Positions 25,320 to 33,672 of a stretch of 64,000 nt of DNA are shown piece after piece. The stretch lies in contig JALCNP010000004.1 in NCBI GenBank assembly GCA_022649135.1, positions 1 to 64,000 of the forward strand, given 5' to 3'. Source of the DNA: Bifidobacterium sp. (lineage in GTDB: Bacteria; Actinomycetota; Actinomycetes; Actinomycetales; Bifidobacteriaceae). Under the pieces are notes generated by a model that made no database searches, was not told the DNA's origin, and saw only the letters and a program-made list of their open reading frames with translations. Within the stretch, counting starts at the first letter, position 1, and every line of letters begins with the position of its first letter. Both the position numbers and the translations under genes were made by a program.

Positions 25320-26234
25320 CTAATTCTCCAATCCGTTGGAACGTCTGGTTAATCTCATGAAGATGACCGAGAAGACGACCACGATAAGCCCCAGGGCAAA
25401 GGACACGGTTGCAGAGTAATTCGTCTGGTTGTATCCGAAGGCCAGGGCCTGGGCGTACATGTTCGGCGTGTACTCGGCCGGTATCACCGACGGGGCCTGG
25501 TTCCTGAGGATGGTTGGCTCGGTGAAGAACTGAAGCGTGCCGATCAGGGAGAAGATGGTGCACATGATAAGCGATCCGGCGACCATCGGGATTTTGATGT
25601 GCGTGGCGATTTTGAATTCGCTGGCCCCGTCGATCCGCGCGGATTCATAGAGTTCCGACGGTATCGACTGCAGTGCGGAATACAGAATCACCATGTAGTA
25701 GCCGGTCCACTGCCAGGTGACGACGTTGACCAGGGATCCGAAGATTCCGTTGGTGCTCAGAAAATCGGGTGGCTTCAGACCGAAAAGCTGGAAGATGGAG
25801 GTGAAGGGACCCATCATCTTCGAATACATGAAGCCCCACATCAGAGCGCCGATCACGGCGGGGATCGCATAGGGGAGGAATATGATCACCCGTGAGACGG
25901 AGGCGAACTTCTTCTTGAAGGAGTCAAGCAGCAGGGCGAGAAACAAGGCAAGACCCAGCTGGATGGGCACCATGACCACGGTGTACAGCATGACCAGCAG
26001 CAGGCCGTTTCTAAACGTCGTGTCCGTGAGAACCCTGGCGTAGTTCGCCAACCCTGAAAAATGCTCTCCGAATACCTGCGTGTACGTGAACAGGGACATG
26101 TAGAAGGCGTATATGAGCGGGACGACCAGAAAAACCAGAAAAACCACGGCGAATGGTCCGGTGAACACCCATCCCCATAGATTCTGCCTGCCGATGCTGG
26201 CGGGCCGTCTGACTCCATTGTTGTTTTTCGACAT
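25320..26234 (-). CDS. Sugar ABC transporter permease, MalF type
   Basis: The 304-residue CUT1 permease has six membrane segments and the EAA loop ESARIDGASEFKIATHIKIP (about residue 193-212). The start at 26234 (MSKNNNGVRRPA) is chosen because ATAAGGAG lies 6 bases upstream; 25 extra in-frame codons to 26309 overlap the end of the binding-protein gene and lack a site. It is the partner of the MalG-type permease, and both follow the solute-binding protein, the usual gene order of a sugar importer. Confidence 0.93.
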   Translation of the reverse strand: MSKNNNGVRRPASIGRQNLWGWVFTGPFAVVFLVFLVVPLIYAFYMSLFTYTQVFGEHFSGLANYARVLTDTTFRNGLLLVMLYTVVMVPIQLGLALFLALLLDSFKKKFASVSRVIIFLPYAIPAVIGALMWGFMYSKMMGPFTSIFQLFGLKPPDFLSTNGIFGSLVNVVTWQWTGYYMVILYSALQSIPSELYESARIDGASEFKIATHIKIPMVAGSLIMCTIFSLIGTLQFFTEPTILRNQAPSVIPAEYTPNMYAQALAFGYNQTNYSATVSFALGLIVVVFSVIFMRLTRRSNGLEN

Positions 26235-26305
26235 AGAAAACTCCTTATGACGGGGGAGCACGGCAGTGGTTGTCATGCCGCGCTCCCCCACGTGTTCATA
26301 GAGCG

Positions 26306-27697
26306 TCACTTAACGGACACGACTGTGAATCCCTGCTGCTTCGCATAGCTCTGCAGCGAGGATGTGAGTTTTGCCACGCCGGAATCGACCGATGTTCCGG
26401 ATTTGACGATGGAGGCGAACGCTTTTTGCTGCGCGTCGTAGGCATAGGTCTGGAACGGCAGGAACTGATCGCCGCTCCATCCCTTGGCCACAGGTGCGAT
26501 GACCTGATTGGCCTTTTCGTTTTCAAGGTACGGATACGTCTGGTTGATGAAACTCGACGAGGCGAGGGTCGACGTCCATGTCGGGAACAGGCCGCCGTCG
26601 GTGACTCCGCTGTTGCGTGAATAGTTGTCCCCGTACAGTTCTCGGGCCACCTCCGCCGATGCCTTCGTGTCCTTGGCCTGGTAGGTCACCGCGAAGGCCG
26701 AGCCGCCCTGGTTGACGTCGGGCGAGGAGCTGCTCCACTTGGGTGCGGTGTAGATCTTGAACGGCGAGGATTCCGCTGTCTTGAAGGCACCCTTGACGTA
26801 ATACCCCATGAACCACGACGCCTGAACATAGGTTGCGTACAGACCGGCACCGAATTTCTTCATGGTGTCCGTCGAGCTTTGGTCGGCCGTGTCGATCAGT
26901 CCTTCCTTGGCGAGTTTCTGCCAATACGCAAGCACATCCTTGACCGAGCTTTGGTTGAAGTCGATGCCCACCTTGGTCGGATCATTGGCCGAATACTTGT
27001 AGACCTTCGCGCCCTTCTGCGCGAACAGCGCGATGTTCACGGCCGTTCCATCGGTCTGCCAATTGGTGAGCATACCCTGGTAGCCCTTTGCCTTGAGCTG
27101 CTTGCCCGCTTCCTCGAACTGGCTCCAGGTTGTCGGCACCGACACACCATACTTGTCGAACACCGCCTGATTCACGTACATGACGAAGGGTCCCGCGTCC
27201 ACGGGAACCGCGTACACCGAACTCGAGCTGCCGAAGGTGACGGAGTTCCATGCGCCCGACGTGTAATCCGACTTGTGGGAATTCAGACCGTACTTGCCCA
27301 GATCGACGAGGTATTTCTTCTGTCCGGCAAGGAATTGGGGCATCGCCTCATATTCAAGCTGGATGACGTCAGGGGCTCCCTTGCCCGCCTTGATCGTGTT
27401 CTGGAAGTGCGTGTATTCCGCCCCTCCCTGTCCGCCGTTGTTCCAGCACACCTGAATGTCGCTGTGGGTGTTGTTGAAATGGTCGACGATTTTGTCGAAT
27501 GCCGGATACCACGCCCAGACCGTCACCTTTTCGGCATTGGGATGGACGAGTTTGTTGGTGCATGAAGCACTGTCGTTCGCGTGCTTGTCCGAATTCCCCG
27601 AATTCGTCGCTCCTGAGCTTCCGCTTGAGCATGCGGCAAGGGAGAGTACGGTCGCCGCGGCGGCAAGTACAGATAGAATCTTCTTTGATTGCAACAT
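26306..27697 (-). CDS. Sugar ABC transporter solute-binding lipoprotein
   Basis: This 463-residue lipoprotein captures the sugar outside the membrane. It starts with a signal peptide (MLQSKKILSVLAAAATVLSL) and lipobox LAAC with the lipidated cysteine at residue 23, then a Ser/Asn/Gly-rich linker and a bacterial extracellular protein 1-type binding domain (motifs VTVWAWYPAFDKIVDHFNN, APDVIQLEYEAMPQFLA). AGGAG sits 9 bases before the ATG. Next to an intracellular alpha-L-arabinofuranosidase, arabino-oligosaccharides or arabinosylated glycans are the likely substrate. That is inferred from context. Confidence 0.92.
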   Translation of the reverse strand: MLQSKKILSVLAAAATVLSLAACSSGSSGATNSGNSDKHANDSASCTNKLVHPNAEKVTVWAWYPAFDKIVDHFNNTHSDIQVCWNNGGQGGAEYTHFQNTIKAGKGAPDVIQLEYEAMPQFLAGQKKYLVDLGKYGLNSHKSDYTSGAWNSVTFGSSSSVYAVPVDAGPFVMYVNQAVFDKYGVSVPTTWSQFEEAGKQLKAKGYQGMLTNWQTDGTAVNIALFAQKGAKVYKYSANDPTKVGIDFNQSSVKDVLAYWQKLAKEGLIDTADQSSTDTMKKFGAGLYATYVQASWFMGYYVKGAFKTAESSPFKIYTAPKWSSSSPDVNQGGSAFAVTYQAKDTKASAEVARELYGDNYSRNSGVTDGGLFPTWTSTLASSSFINQTYPYLENEKANQVIAPVAKGWSGDQFLPFQTYAYDAQQKAFASIVKSGTSVDSGVAKLTSSLQSYAKQQGFTVVSVK

Positions 27698-27785
27698 CTT
27701 TCTTTACTCCTCTTATATGCGTGATTGCTTATTGTCCATGTGTCAATATCATTGTGGATATCCTAAAATGCTTTGCTTCCTCCTT

Positions 27786-29303
27786 TTATTTGCGTATGTG
27801 AATCACCGACCATGAAACCGCCGGGAGTATGACGTGGACGGTGTCTCCTTCCAGGGTGGCGTCCGTGTTGGTTTGGGGGGACACCCTCATCTGGTCGTCC
27901 ACCGTGTTCGCCGCCGACATGTCGTCGTCGTGAAGGGTGGAGACGTCGACTCGGGTGAAGTCCGAGCTGGGAAGCGTGACGGTGAAATCGGCCGCGCTGT
28001 CAAGGGATCGATTGACGACGAACACGGCAAGCGAATCGTCCCGGGTTCTCACGGCCACCGAGTCCACGGAATCCACCCAGCCGTATTTGTCCGTCTCATG
28101 GCGTGTGGATCTTTGCTGTGTCTCATAGACCTCCGCGTCCTTCGCCAGTTCGGCGGTGAGGGCGAAGGGGAAGAAGGTCGTTTGCCGCCATGCCGGCCCG
28201 TTGGGTTCGGTCATGATGGGCGCGATGACGTTGACGAGCTGTGCCAGAGATGCGGCCTGCACCCTGTCCGCATTCTTCAGCAGCGTGATGAGAAGATCCC
28301 CGAAGACGACCGCGTCGAGAACGCTGTATGAATCTTCCAGCAGACGAGGCGCCTGGGGCCAGTTTCCGATGCCTTCCGGGGTTTTCGATGGTTCGCTGTC
28401 CTGATACCAGACATTCCACTCGTCAAAGGAGATGGCCACCTGATGAGTGGATTTCAGCTCCGCTGCCGTTGCGTCTATCACCGCGGCAACGTCATGAATG
28501 AACGAGTTCATATCGACGCCCGAGGCGAGGAAGCTGTTGATGTCGCCGTCTTCCGGGTGGTAGTACGCGTGGCAGGAGATGAAATCGACATCGTTGAAGG
28601 TTTCCTTGAGCACCGTGTGCTCCCAGCTGGCAAAGGTCGGCATGCCATGTGAGGACGAGCCGCACACGACCAGCTCGAGATCCGGGTCGATCTGCTTCAT
28701 CGCGCATGCGGTTATCTCGGCGAGTCGAGCGTATTCCCGGGCGGTTTTGTGTCCAAGCTGCCAGGGGCCGTCCATTTCGTTTCCCAGACACCACATGCGT
28801 ATGCCGAAGGGGTCCCGTGCGCCATTGCGGATTCGTCTTTCGGACAGGGCCGTTCCTTGCGGTATGTTGGCGTACTCCAGCAGATCCAGCGCCTCGCTTG
28901 TTCCGCGCGTCCCCAGATTCACGGCCTCCATCAGTTCGTTCCCACCGACAGCCGTAAGCCAGTGAGCCATTTCATGAAGCCCGAACTCGTTGGTCTCCGT
29001 GGAGTGCCAGGCGGTGTCCAGCCTCCTGGGGCGGTCGTCGCCGACCCCGTCCTCCCAGCGGTAGCCCGAGACGAAATTGCCTCCCGGGTATCGGATGGTC
29101 GTCACCCCCAACTCCTTGACGAGGTCGATGACGTCCTGCCGGAAACCGTGCGAGTCGGCGGTCGGGTGGTGCGGTTCGTAGATTCCCGTATAGACGCATC
29201 GCCCGAGATGCTCGACGAAGGACCCGAACATTCGCGGATTGATCCGGGCCTTGACAAAAGCGCCCTCTATCGCAAGCTGTGCCTGAACTTGTGTGTCTGA
29301 CAT
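27786..29303 (-). CDS. Alpha-L-arabinofuranosidase, glycoside hydrolase family 51
   Basis: This 505-residue enzyme releases terminal alpha-L-arabinofuranose from arabinan, arabinoxylan or arabinogalactan oligosaccharides. GH51 marks: N-terminal INPRMFGSFVEHLGRCVYTGIYEP (residues about 20-43, read in part), YPGGNFVSGYRWEDG (about 93), the acid/base glutamate in GNEMDGPWQ (about 173) and the nucleophile glutamate in SFDEWNVWYQ (about 290), with a C-terminal beta-sandwich. There is no signal peptide, so it acts in the cytoplasm on imported oligosaccharides. It heads the cluster, has two operator-like palindromes upstream, and is followed after 88 bases by the importer genes. Confidence 0.96.
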   Translation of the reverse strand: MSDTQVQAQLAIEGAFVKARINPRMFGSFVEHLGRCVYTGIYEPHHPTADSHGFRQDVIDLVKELGVTTIRYPGGNFVSGYRWEDGVGDDRPRRLDTAWHSTETNEFGLHEMAHWLTAVGGNELMEAVNLGTRGTSEALDLLEYANIPQGTALSERRIRNGARDPFGIRMWCLGNEMDGPWQLGHKTAREYARLAEITACAMKQIDPDLELVVCGSSSHGMPTFASWEHTVLKETFNDVDFISCHAYYHPEDGDINSFLASGVDMNSFIHDVAAVIDATAAELKSTHQVAISFDEWNVWYQDSEPSKTPEGIGNWPQAPRLLEDSYSVLDAVVFGDLLITLLKNADRVQAASLAQLVNVIAPIMTEPNGPAWRQTTFFPFALTAELAKDAEVYETQQRSTRHETDKYGWVDSVDSVAVRTRDDSLAVFVVNRSLDSAADFTVTLPSSDFTRVDVSTLHDDDMSAANTVDDQMRVSPQTNTDATLEGDTVHVILPAVSWSVIHIRK

Positions 29304-29341
29304 GGGTGGATCTCAGCTTTCCTTGATATACGTTGTGGCTA

Positions 29342-29355
29342 GTACAACGTTGTTC
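29342..29355. promoter_or_regulatory. Candidate LacI operator 1 before the GH51 gene
   Basis: GTACAACGTTGTTC contains the perfect 10-base palindrome ACAACGTTGT with the central CG typical of LacI-family operators. It lies 40-50 bases upstream of the GH51 start. Confidence 0.65.
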
Positions 29356-29399
29356 TAATATGGGTAAAAAAATCCATAACTTTCTTTATATTTATTGAC

Positions 29400-29413
29400 G
29401 TACAACTTTGTAA
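29400..29413. promoter_or_regulatory. Candidate LacI operator 2 before the GH51 gene
   Basis: GTACAACTTTGTAA resembles operator 1 (GTACAACNTTGT shared). It lies 58 bases further upstream, a spacing that could allow looping. One arm is imperfect. Confidence 0.45.
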
Positions 29414-29467
29414 CGAAATGATTATATATCACATCAATGAGCAGATGCAAATAGCGGTGCGGATCAT

Positions 29468-29505
29468 CAAAAAAGGCTTGCCGGACCAACGGGTCCGGCA
29501 AGCCT
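29468..29505 (-). terminator. Rho-independent terminator of the TDT-family transporter gene
   Basis: AGGCTTGCCGGACC (29474-29487) and GGTCCGGCAAGCCT (29492-29505) form a perfect 14-bp stem with a 4-base loop. On the minus strand the stem is followed by TTTTTT. It lies 39 bases after the transporter stop. Confidence 0.93.
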
Positions 29506-29543
29506 GCGGGGTTGCGTTTCGGAGATTCGCGGCGAAGACAGTC

Positions 29544-30596
29544 CTAGTCCGCGCCAGCCTGACGCCACTGCCTCCGTGCGTGGGCGATGAACAGAATGAG
29601 CACGTAAAGCACGATTGCACAGGACAGTGCCGCTTCCGCGCCCTGAAGAACATATAGCCATGCGGGAACCCTCCACCCCGCCGCCGCGAACAGATTCAGC
29701 GACTTGAGCAGTGCCGTCGCGGTGATGACGAAGGGGAAGGTGAATGCGGCGTAGGAGGGCGAGAACGCCACGCGCAGGAGCGAGGGCATCGCGGCCAGAA
29801 CCGCGGCGAACAGAAGTTGGGCGCATATCAGCATGACGAGCACGAAGTAGACGTTCGGATGGGCCTCGGCCGTGGTGTACCCTGCGATCGACAGGCTCAT
29901 GGGGGCCGTGTATATGGCGAGGCTTGGCTTCGCGGCATCCGGGATCTCGATGGTCGCCGAGCGTATGCTCACCAGAACGAAGGTCACCATGTACAGCGCG
30001 AAGCCGATCCAGAAGATGAGCAGACCCAGGGGCTGCTGGCCGACCGCGGACGAGGTGGCCGAGGCCACGACGATGCCCACGAATCCCACGAACCATGTCG
30101 GGAAAACCTGTGACAGCGCGAATCCCTTCACGATGAAACGGCTGGTGACGTGCACCATGAGGATGAGGTTGCAGCTGACGGCAAAGTACCACAAAGACAC
30201 GGCCAGCATGTGCGCACCGTCGCCATAGGGCGCCATATAGGTGGAGAACTGCATCAGGGACATGAAGACGGTTGCCGAGACCGGCGCGACGACGGGGTTC
30301 GACATGTCCTCGGAAAGTACGATGCGCGGGTGGACCAGGCATTTTCCGATGATGGTGATGAACAGGAGCAGGGCCACGCCCGCGAAGACCGCCCGGACGA
30401 CGTCCGGCGACCCGACGTTCATGGCGATCAGGAGATTTCCCAGGGCGAGGATGCCCAGCGTAAGACCGCCCTTCGGGAGGGGAACGGTCATATAGTATCG
30501 GATGAGCCTCGAATCGTTGCTGCTGCTTTCGAAGGCCTGGAGGGATTGAGGGGGTGCGCTTGCCGGGGCAGAGGCGATTTCTATGTGTTCTGACAC
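29544..30596 (-). CDS. TDT-family transporter (TehA/Mae1-like)
   Basis: The 350-residue protein has about ten membrane segments, the TDT family number. It fits the tellurite-resistance/dicarboxylate transporter group: GGLTLGILALGNLL, FMSLMQFSTYMAPYG, PTWFVGFVGIVVASATS and YTAPMSLSIAGY. Members include SLAC1-like anion channels and C4-dicarboxylate or sulphite exporters, so the substrate is uncertain. The GTG start at 30596 has only a weak upstream site. A LysR gene is divergently transcribed 339 bases away and is the natural regulator. A strong terminator follows. Confidence 0.85.
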   Translation of the reverse strand: MSEHIEIASAPASAPPQSLQAFESSSNDSRLIRYYMTVPLPKGGLTLGILALGNLLIAMNVGSPDVVRAVFAGVALLLFITIIGKCLVHPRIVLSEDMSNPVVAPVSATVFMSLMQFSTYMAPYGDGAHMLAVSLWYFAVSCNLILMVHVTSRFIVKGFALSQVFPTWFVGFVGIVVASATSSAVGQQPLGLLIFWIGFALYMVTFVLVSIRSATIEIPDAAKPSLAIYTAPMSLSIAGYTTAEAHPNVYFVLVMLICAQLLFAAVLAAMPSLLRVAFSPSYAAFTFPFVITATALLKSLNLFAAAGWRVPAWLYVLQGAEAALSCAIVLYVLILFIAHARRQWRQAGAD

Positions 30597-30826
30597 GTGC
30601 CCACGGTAAGACCTGCGCGGCTATTCTACAAATGCATGTTTTTCATAAATGACATTCCGTTATGGAATAATTCGATATGTCGCACTCGCGGTCCGTTTGT
30701 CTGAAGGCTGCGGGCACGCATGGTGCCATCCACACGGCACACGGATGCGCATGACGATGCGGTCCGCGTCACCGGGCAGCGATTCGGCGGTGATCCGATC
30801 CACGAGCGGTTCGGCCTGCCGGTTGG

Positions 30827-30865
30827 CGGTGGCGCGGATTAACGGTGGCGCGGATTAACGGTGGC
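30827..30865. repeat. 16-bp tandem duplication upstream of the LysR gene
   Basis: CGGTGGCGCGGATTAA occurs at 30827-30842 and 30843-30858, with a third partial copy CGGTGGC at 30859-30865. It lies in the divergent TDT/LysR intergenic region and may be a recent duplication or a repeated binding site. Confidence 0.85.
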
Positions 30866-30934
30866 CGGCGTGGCGTCGAACCGGTGTGTCGGTGGCACGG
30901 GACAATGACATACGACGACTTTGCGAGGAGAACA

Positions 30935-31789
30935 ATGGGCGCACCTGACGACGTGAATCTCGAAGTGCTGTCCACCCTGATCGCGGTTTTCGAAACGGGT
31001 CAGTTCACCGCGGCGGCCGCGGAACTGCGAATCTCCCAGCCCACCGTCTCCAAAAGGATAGCGACGCTTGAGCACATGATGGGCGTCCCCCTTTTCACTC
31101 GCCACGTGGCGGGGGATGTGGTGGCGACCCATGCGGGACGTCAGGTCTACGATGCCGCCGTGTCGATATGCGCGACATGGTCGGATCTCATGTCCACGGC
31201 ATCGCGGGGGCTGCTCACGCCAACCTCGTTCACGCTTCTGCTTTCCCATACGGCTTCGAGCACGTTGCTGCCGGGCATCGTCGAGGGGCTTCAGCCCGAA
31301 TTCCCCTCCATGGACTTCCGCGTCAGGACGATGAACTCCGACAGCATCGCGCAGGCGATCATCGGCAAGCAGGCGCAGATGGGCATCGTCGAGAAGACGA
31401 TAGACACCGATTCGGTCGATCTGACGGCATTGCGTGAGGATCGGCTGACGCTCGCGGGGTGCCTGGATCTTGAATACGCACGCGACACCGTGTGGCTCGT
31501 CCGCGAACCCGGATCGGGAGTGCGGTACTACACCGACCTGTTCCTGAGAATATCCGGTCTGCATCCACGTGCCACGATCGAGCTTGACAGCAACGAAAAG
31601 ATCTGCGCGGTGCTCGCCGAGGGAATCGGCTGCAGCGTAATCTCCCAGGATTCGGTGCCCCCGGGGGTTCCCACCAGCGGGCTCGGCAGTGAATTCGTTC
31701 GCCATTTCTATGCCTTGACGCCCAAAACCGGCTTGAACTCCACGCAGAAGCTGCTGTCCCGCACCATCATGGGGTTGCTCCGGCGATAG
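30935..31789 (+). CDS. LysR-family transcriptional regulator
   Basis: This 284-residue regulator has the N-terminal winged helix-turn-helix (residues about 5-62: LEVLSTLIAVFETGQFTAAA, then ISQPTVSKRIATLE and PLFTRH) and a type-2 periplasmic-binding-like effector domain. The start at 30935 is preferred because GAGGAG lies 6 bases upstream and the product then begins directly at the helix-turn-helix. The frame is open further to 30845, which would add about 30 atypical residues. LysR proteins usually control the divergent neighbour, here the TDT-family transporter. Confidence 0.92.
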   Translation: MGAPDDVNLEVLSTLIAVFETGQFTAAAAELRISQPTVSKRIATLEHMMGVPLFTRHVAGDVVATHAGRQVYDAAVSICATWSDLMSTASRGLLTPTSFTLLLSHTASSTLLPGIVEGLQPEFPSMDFRVRTMNSDSIAQAIIGKQAQMGIVEKTIDTDSVDLTALREDRLTLAGCLDLEYARDTVWLVREPGSGVRYYTDLFLRISGLHPRATIELDSNEKICAVLAEGIGCSVISQDSVPPGVPTSGLGSEFVRHFYALTPKTGLNSTQKLLSRTIMGLLRR

Positions 31790-31809
31790 TGTTCCCGCTT
31801 CGCGGGCAG

Positions 31810-31831
31810 ATGTCCTCCATATGGAGGACAT
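31810..31831. promoter_or_regulatory. Perfect 22-bp palindrome upstream of the MFS pump
   Basis: Each half is ATGTCCTCCAT (31810-31820) or its exact reverse complement, with no spacer. It lies about 105 bases before the MFS start and 20 bases after the LysR stop, in a short intergenic region. Such spacer-less palindromes are typical TetR- or MarR-type operators, but no such regulator is adjacent. Confidence 0.7.
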
Positions 31832-31934
31832 GGCGGTGACCGGTTGGATGGCCCGGTTCCACCTCGAATGACCCTAGGGTGAATAGCGTTATCGCGGTAT
31901 GGTCAGGTACCGCCCCCTGAAGGAAGGTTCTTTC

Positions 31935-33608
31935 ATGCTTTCAACTGCAACGGCTGCCGCAGCCGCCGATGGCGCCGTCACGGCCAAGGCGAGCGGGAAA
32001 AGCTCCCGGGTCATTCTGATCGGGCTTATCGTGGCGGTGTCGATGAGTTCCATCGATCAGACCATCGTCTCGTTGTCCTCCCAGGCCATTCAATCGGGAC
32101 TGGGATTGACGGCGAGCGGGGTCGAATGGGTGGTCAATGCCTATCTGCTCGCTGCCGCGGCGGCGTTCCCCCTGGCGGGTCGGTTGTCCGACATGGTCGG
32201 ATACAAGCGTCTCATGCTTCTGGGCGTGGTCGTTTTCGGTGCGGGAAGCCTGCTGTGCGGCCTCGCCCCCGCAGGCTCCCAGGCCTTCGTGTGGATGGTG
32301 GCATCCCGCGTCGTTCAGGGACTTGGCCTCGCCCTCATGTTCCCCTCGGCGATCGGCATCGTGTTCAGCTACTCCCCCGTAAACCGTCGGGCAAGCTCGA
32401 TGGCCACCTTCTTCGCCATCACCGGCGCCATGACCGCCGTCGGCCCCATTGCCGGATCGTACTTCATCAAGCTCTCATGGCGTTATGTGTTCTTCATCAA
32501 TCTTCCCCTGGCGGTGGCGGCTGTTGTGCTTGTCGCACTGCTCGTTCCCGCCGACAGGCATGCGGACTTCCTCCAGACGCTGCGCCGCCTCGACTGGCCA
32601 GGTGCCGTCATGGCGGCCGCCGCAATGGTGGCCCTGATCGTGCCGCTGCAGCAGGGCAATGCGGTCGGGTGGTCGGATCCCCGAATCATCGGCAGCCTGG
32701 TGGCGAGCGTTGCGTTGTTCGCGGTTTTTGCCCTTATCGAGATTCGTGTGGACAATCCCATCCTCAATGTGCGCGTGTTTTCGAATCTGCGTTTTTCCCT
32801 GTCGTCGCTGGCGAATCTCGTCGCTTCCATCTCCTTCATCCCGATCATGTATTTTCTCAGTGTCTATGGGCAGCTGGGCCTTGCGCAGAGCGTCTCCGAC
32901 ACCAGTTTGATGTTTCTTTACTTCTTCCTCGGATTCCTGGTCGCCTCCAAGTTCGGGGCGGCACTGTTCTCCAAGCGAGGCATCCGGAGTGTGCTGGTGG
33001 TCGCCGGAATCGTCACGGTTCTGGGCTTCGCGTGGCTGTCGCGCAGCGTCGGCGGCCCTGACGTCCTGCATGGGCTGGGTCTTGATGGAAGTCTCGGCGC
33101 GGTTCTCGGCGGAACGAGCCCCACGAGTGTCGGCTCGCTGTCTGCCGTGCTCATCGTCAGCGGAGCGGGCATCGGATTCATGTTCAGCCCCACGTCCACC
33201 GACATGGTCAACCGGGGTGTCGGTTCCTCCTACGGCGAGGTGACCGCGTTGACGCAGATGCTGAAGAACTTCGGAGGAGCCCTCGGCATGGCCGTATTCT
33301 CCAGCCTGTGCTCCACGGTGTTTGCGAATAGGGTCTTCACCGGGCTGCACTCATATGGCGTAACCCATCAGATGGCCAAGGATATCGCCGCCTCGGTGGG
33401 TTCGGGAAGCCGCTCGGGCGCATCGACGCATATGACCGCGATTCCGGCAAGTGCACGGGCGTCGATTATGGCCACGGTGCGTGGAGCCTATTCCACGGCA
33501 GCGGGAACGGTGTTCCTGGCTATGGCGGCGGCAGGGGTCGTCTTCCTGGTTCTTGCGGTGATGTATCCACGGGAGAAGGCCATGCATGAAGAGTCAGATG
33601 CGGCGTGA
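31935..33608 (+). CDS. Major facilitator superfamily drug efflux pump (DHA2, 14-TM)
   Basis: The 557-residue protein resembles the EmrB/QacA subfamily: 14 predicted membrane segments, motif D1 SMSSIDQTIVSLSSQAIQ (TM1, about residue 40), motif A GRLSDMVGYKRL (about 90), and motif C-like GPIAGSYFIKLSWRYVFFIN (about 175-194). These proton antiporters export drugs, dyes or bile acids. The ATG at 31935 follows AAGGAAGG at 7 bases. The upstream intergenic region carries a perfect palindrome. A two-component system follows 64 bases downstream, so it might respond to the same stress. Confidence 0.92.
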   Translation: MLSTATAAAAADGAVTAKASGKSSRVILIGLIVAVSMSSIDQTIVSLSSQAIQSGLGLTASGVEWVVNAYLLAAAAAFPLAGRLSDMVGYKRLMLLGVVVFGAGSLLCGLAPAGSQAFVWMVASRVVQGLGLALMFPSAIGIVFSYSPVNRRASSMATFFAITGAMTAVGPIAGSYFIKLSWRYVFFINLPLAVAAVVLVALLVPADRHADFLQTLRRLDWPGAVMAAAAMVALIVPLQQGNAVGWSDPRIIGSLVASVALFAVFALIEIRVDNPILNVRVFSNLRFSLSSLANLVASISFIPIMYFLSVYGQLGLAQSVSDTSLMFLYFFLGFLVASKFGAALFSKRGIRSVLVVAGIVTVLGFAWLSRSVGGPDVLHGLGLDGSLGAVLGGTSPTSVGSLSAVLIVSGAGIGFMFSPTSTDMVNRGVGSSYGEVTALTQMLKNFGGALGMAVFSSLCSTVFANRVFTGLHSYGVTHQMAKDIAASVGSGSRSGASTHMTAIPASARASIMATVRGAYSTAAGTVFLAMAAAGVVFLVLAVMYPREKAMHEESDAA

Positions 33609-33672
33609 CCGGAATTCGTGGCATGGACGCTGATGCGGCGGGAGGTACGGTGACTGGCGGTAAGGTGGCAGT

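Noticed and set aside
29418-29657. Small plus-strand frame between the GH51 and TDT genes
   Set aside because: It runs through the terminator hairpin and the end of the transporter gene on the other strand, with no start site.
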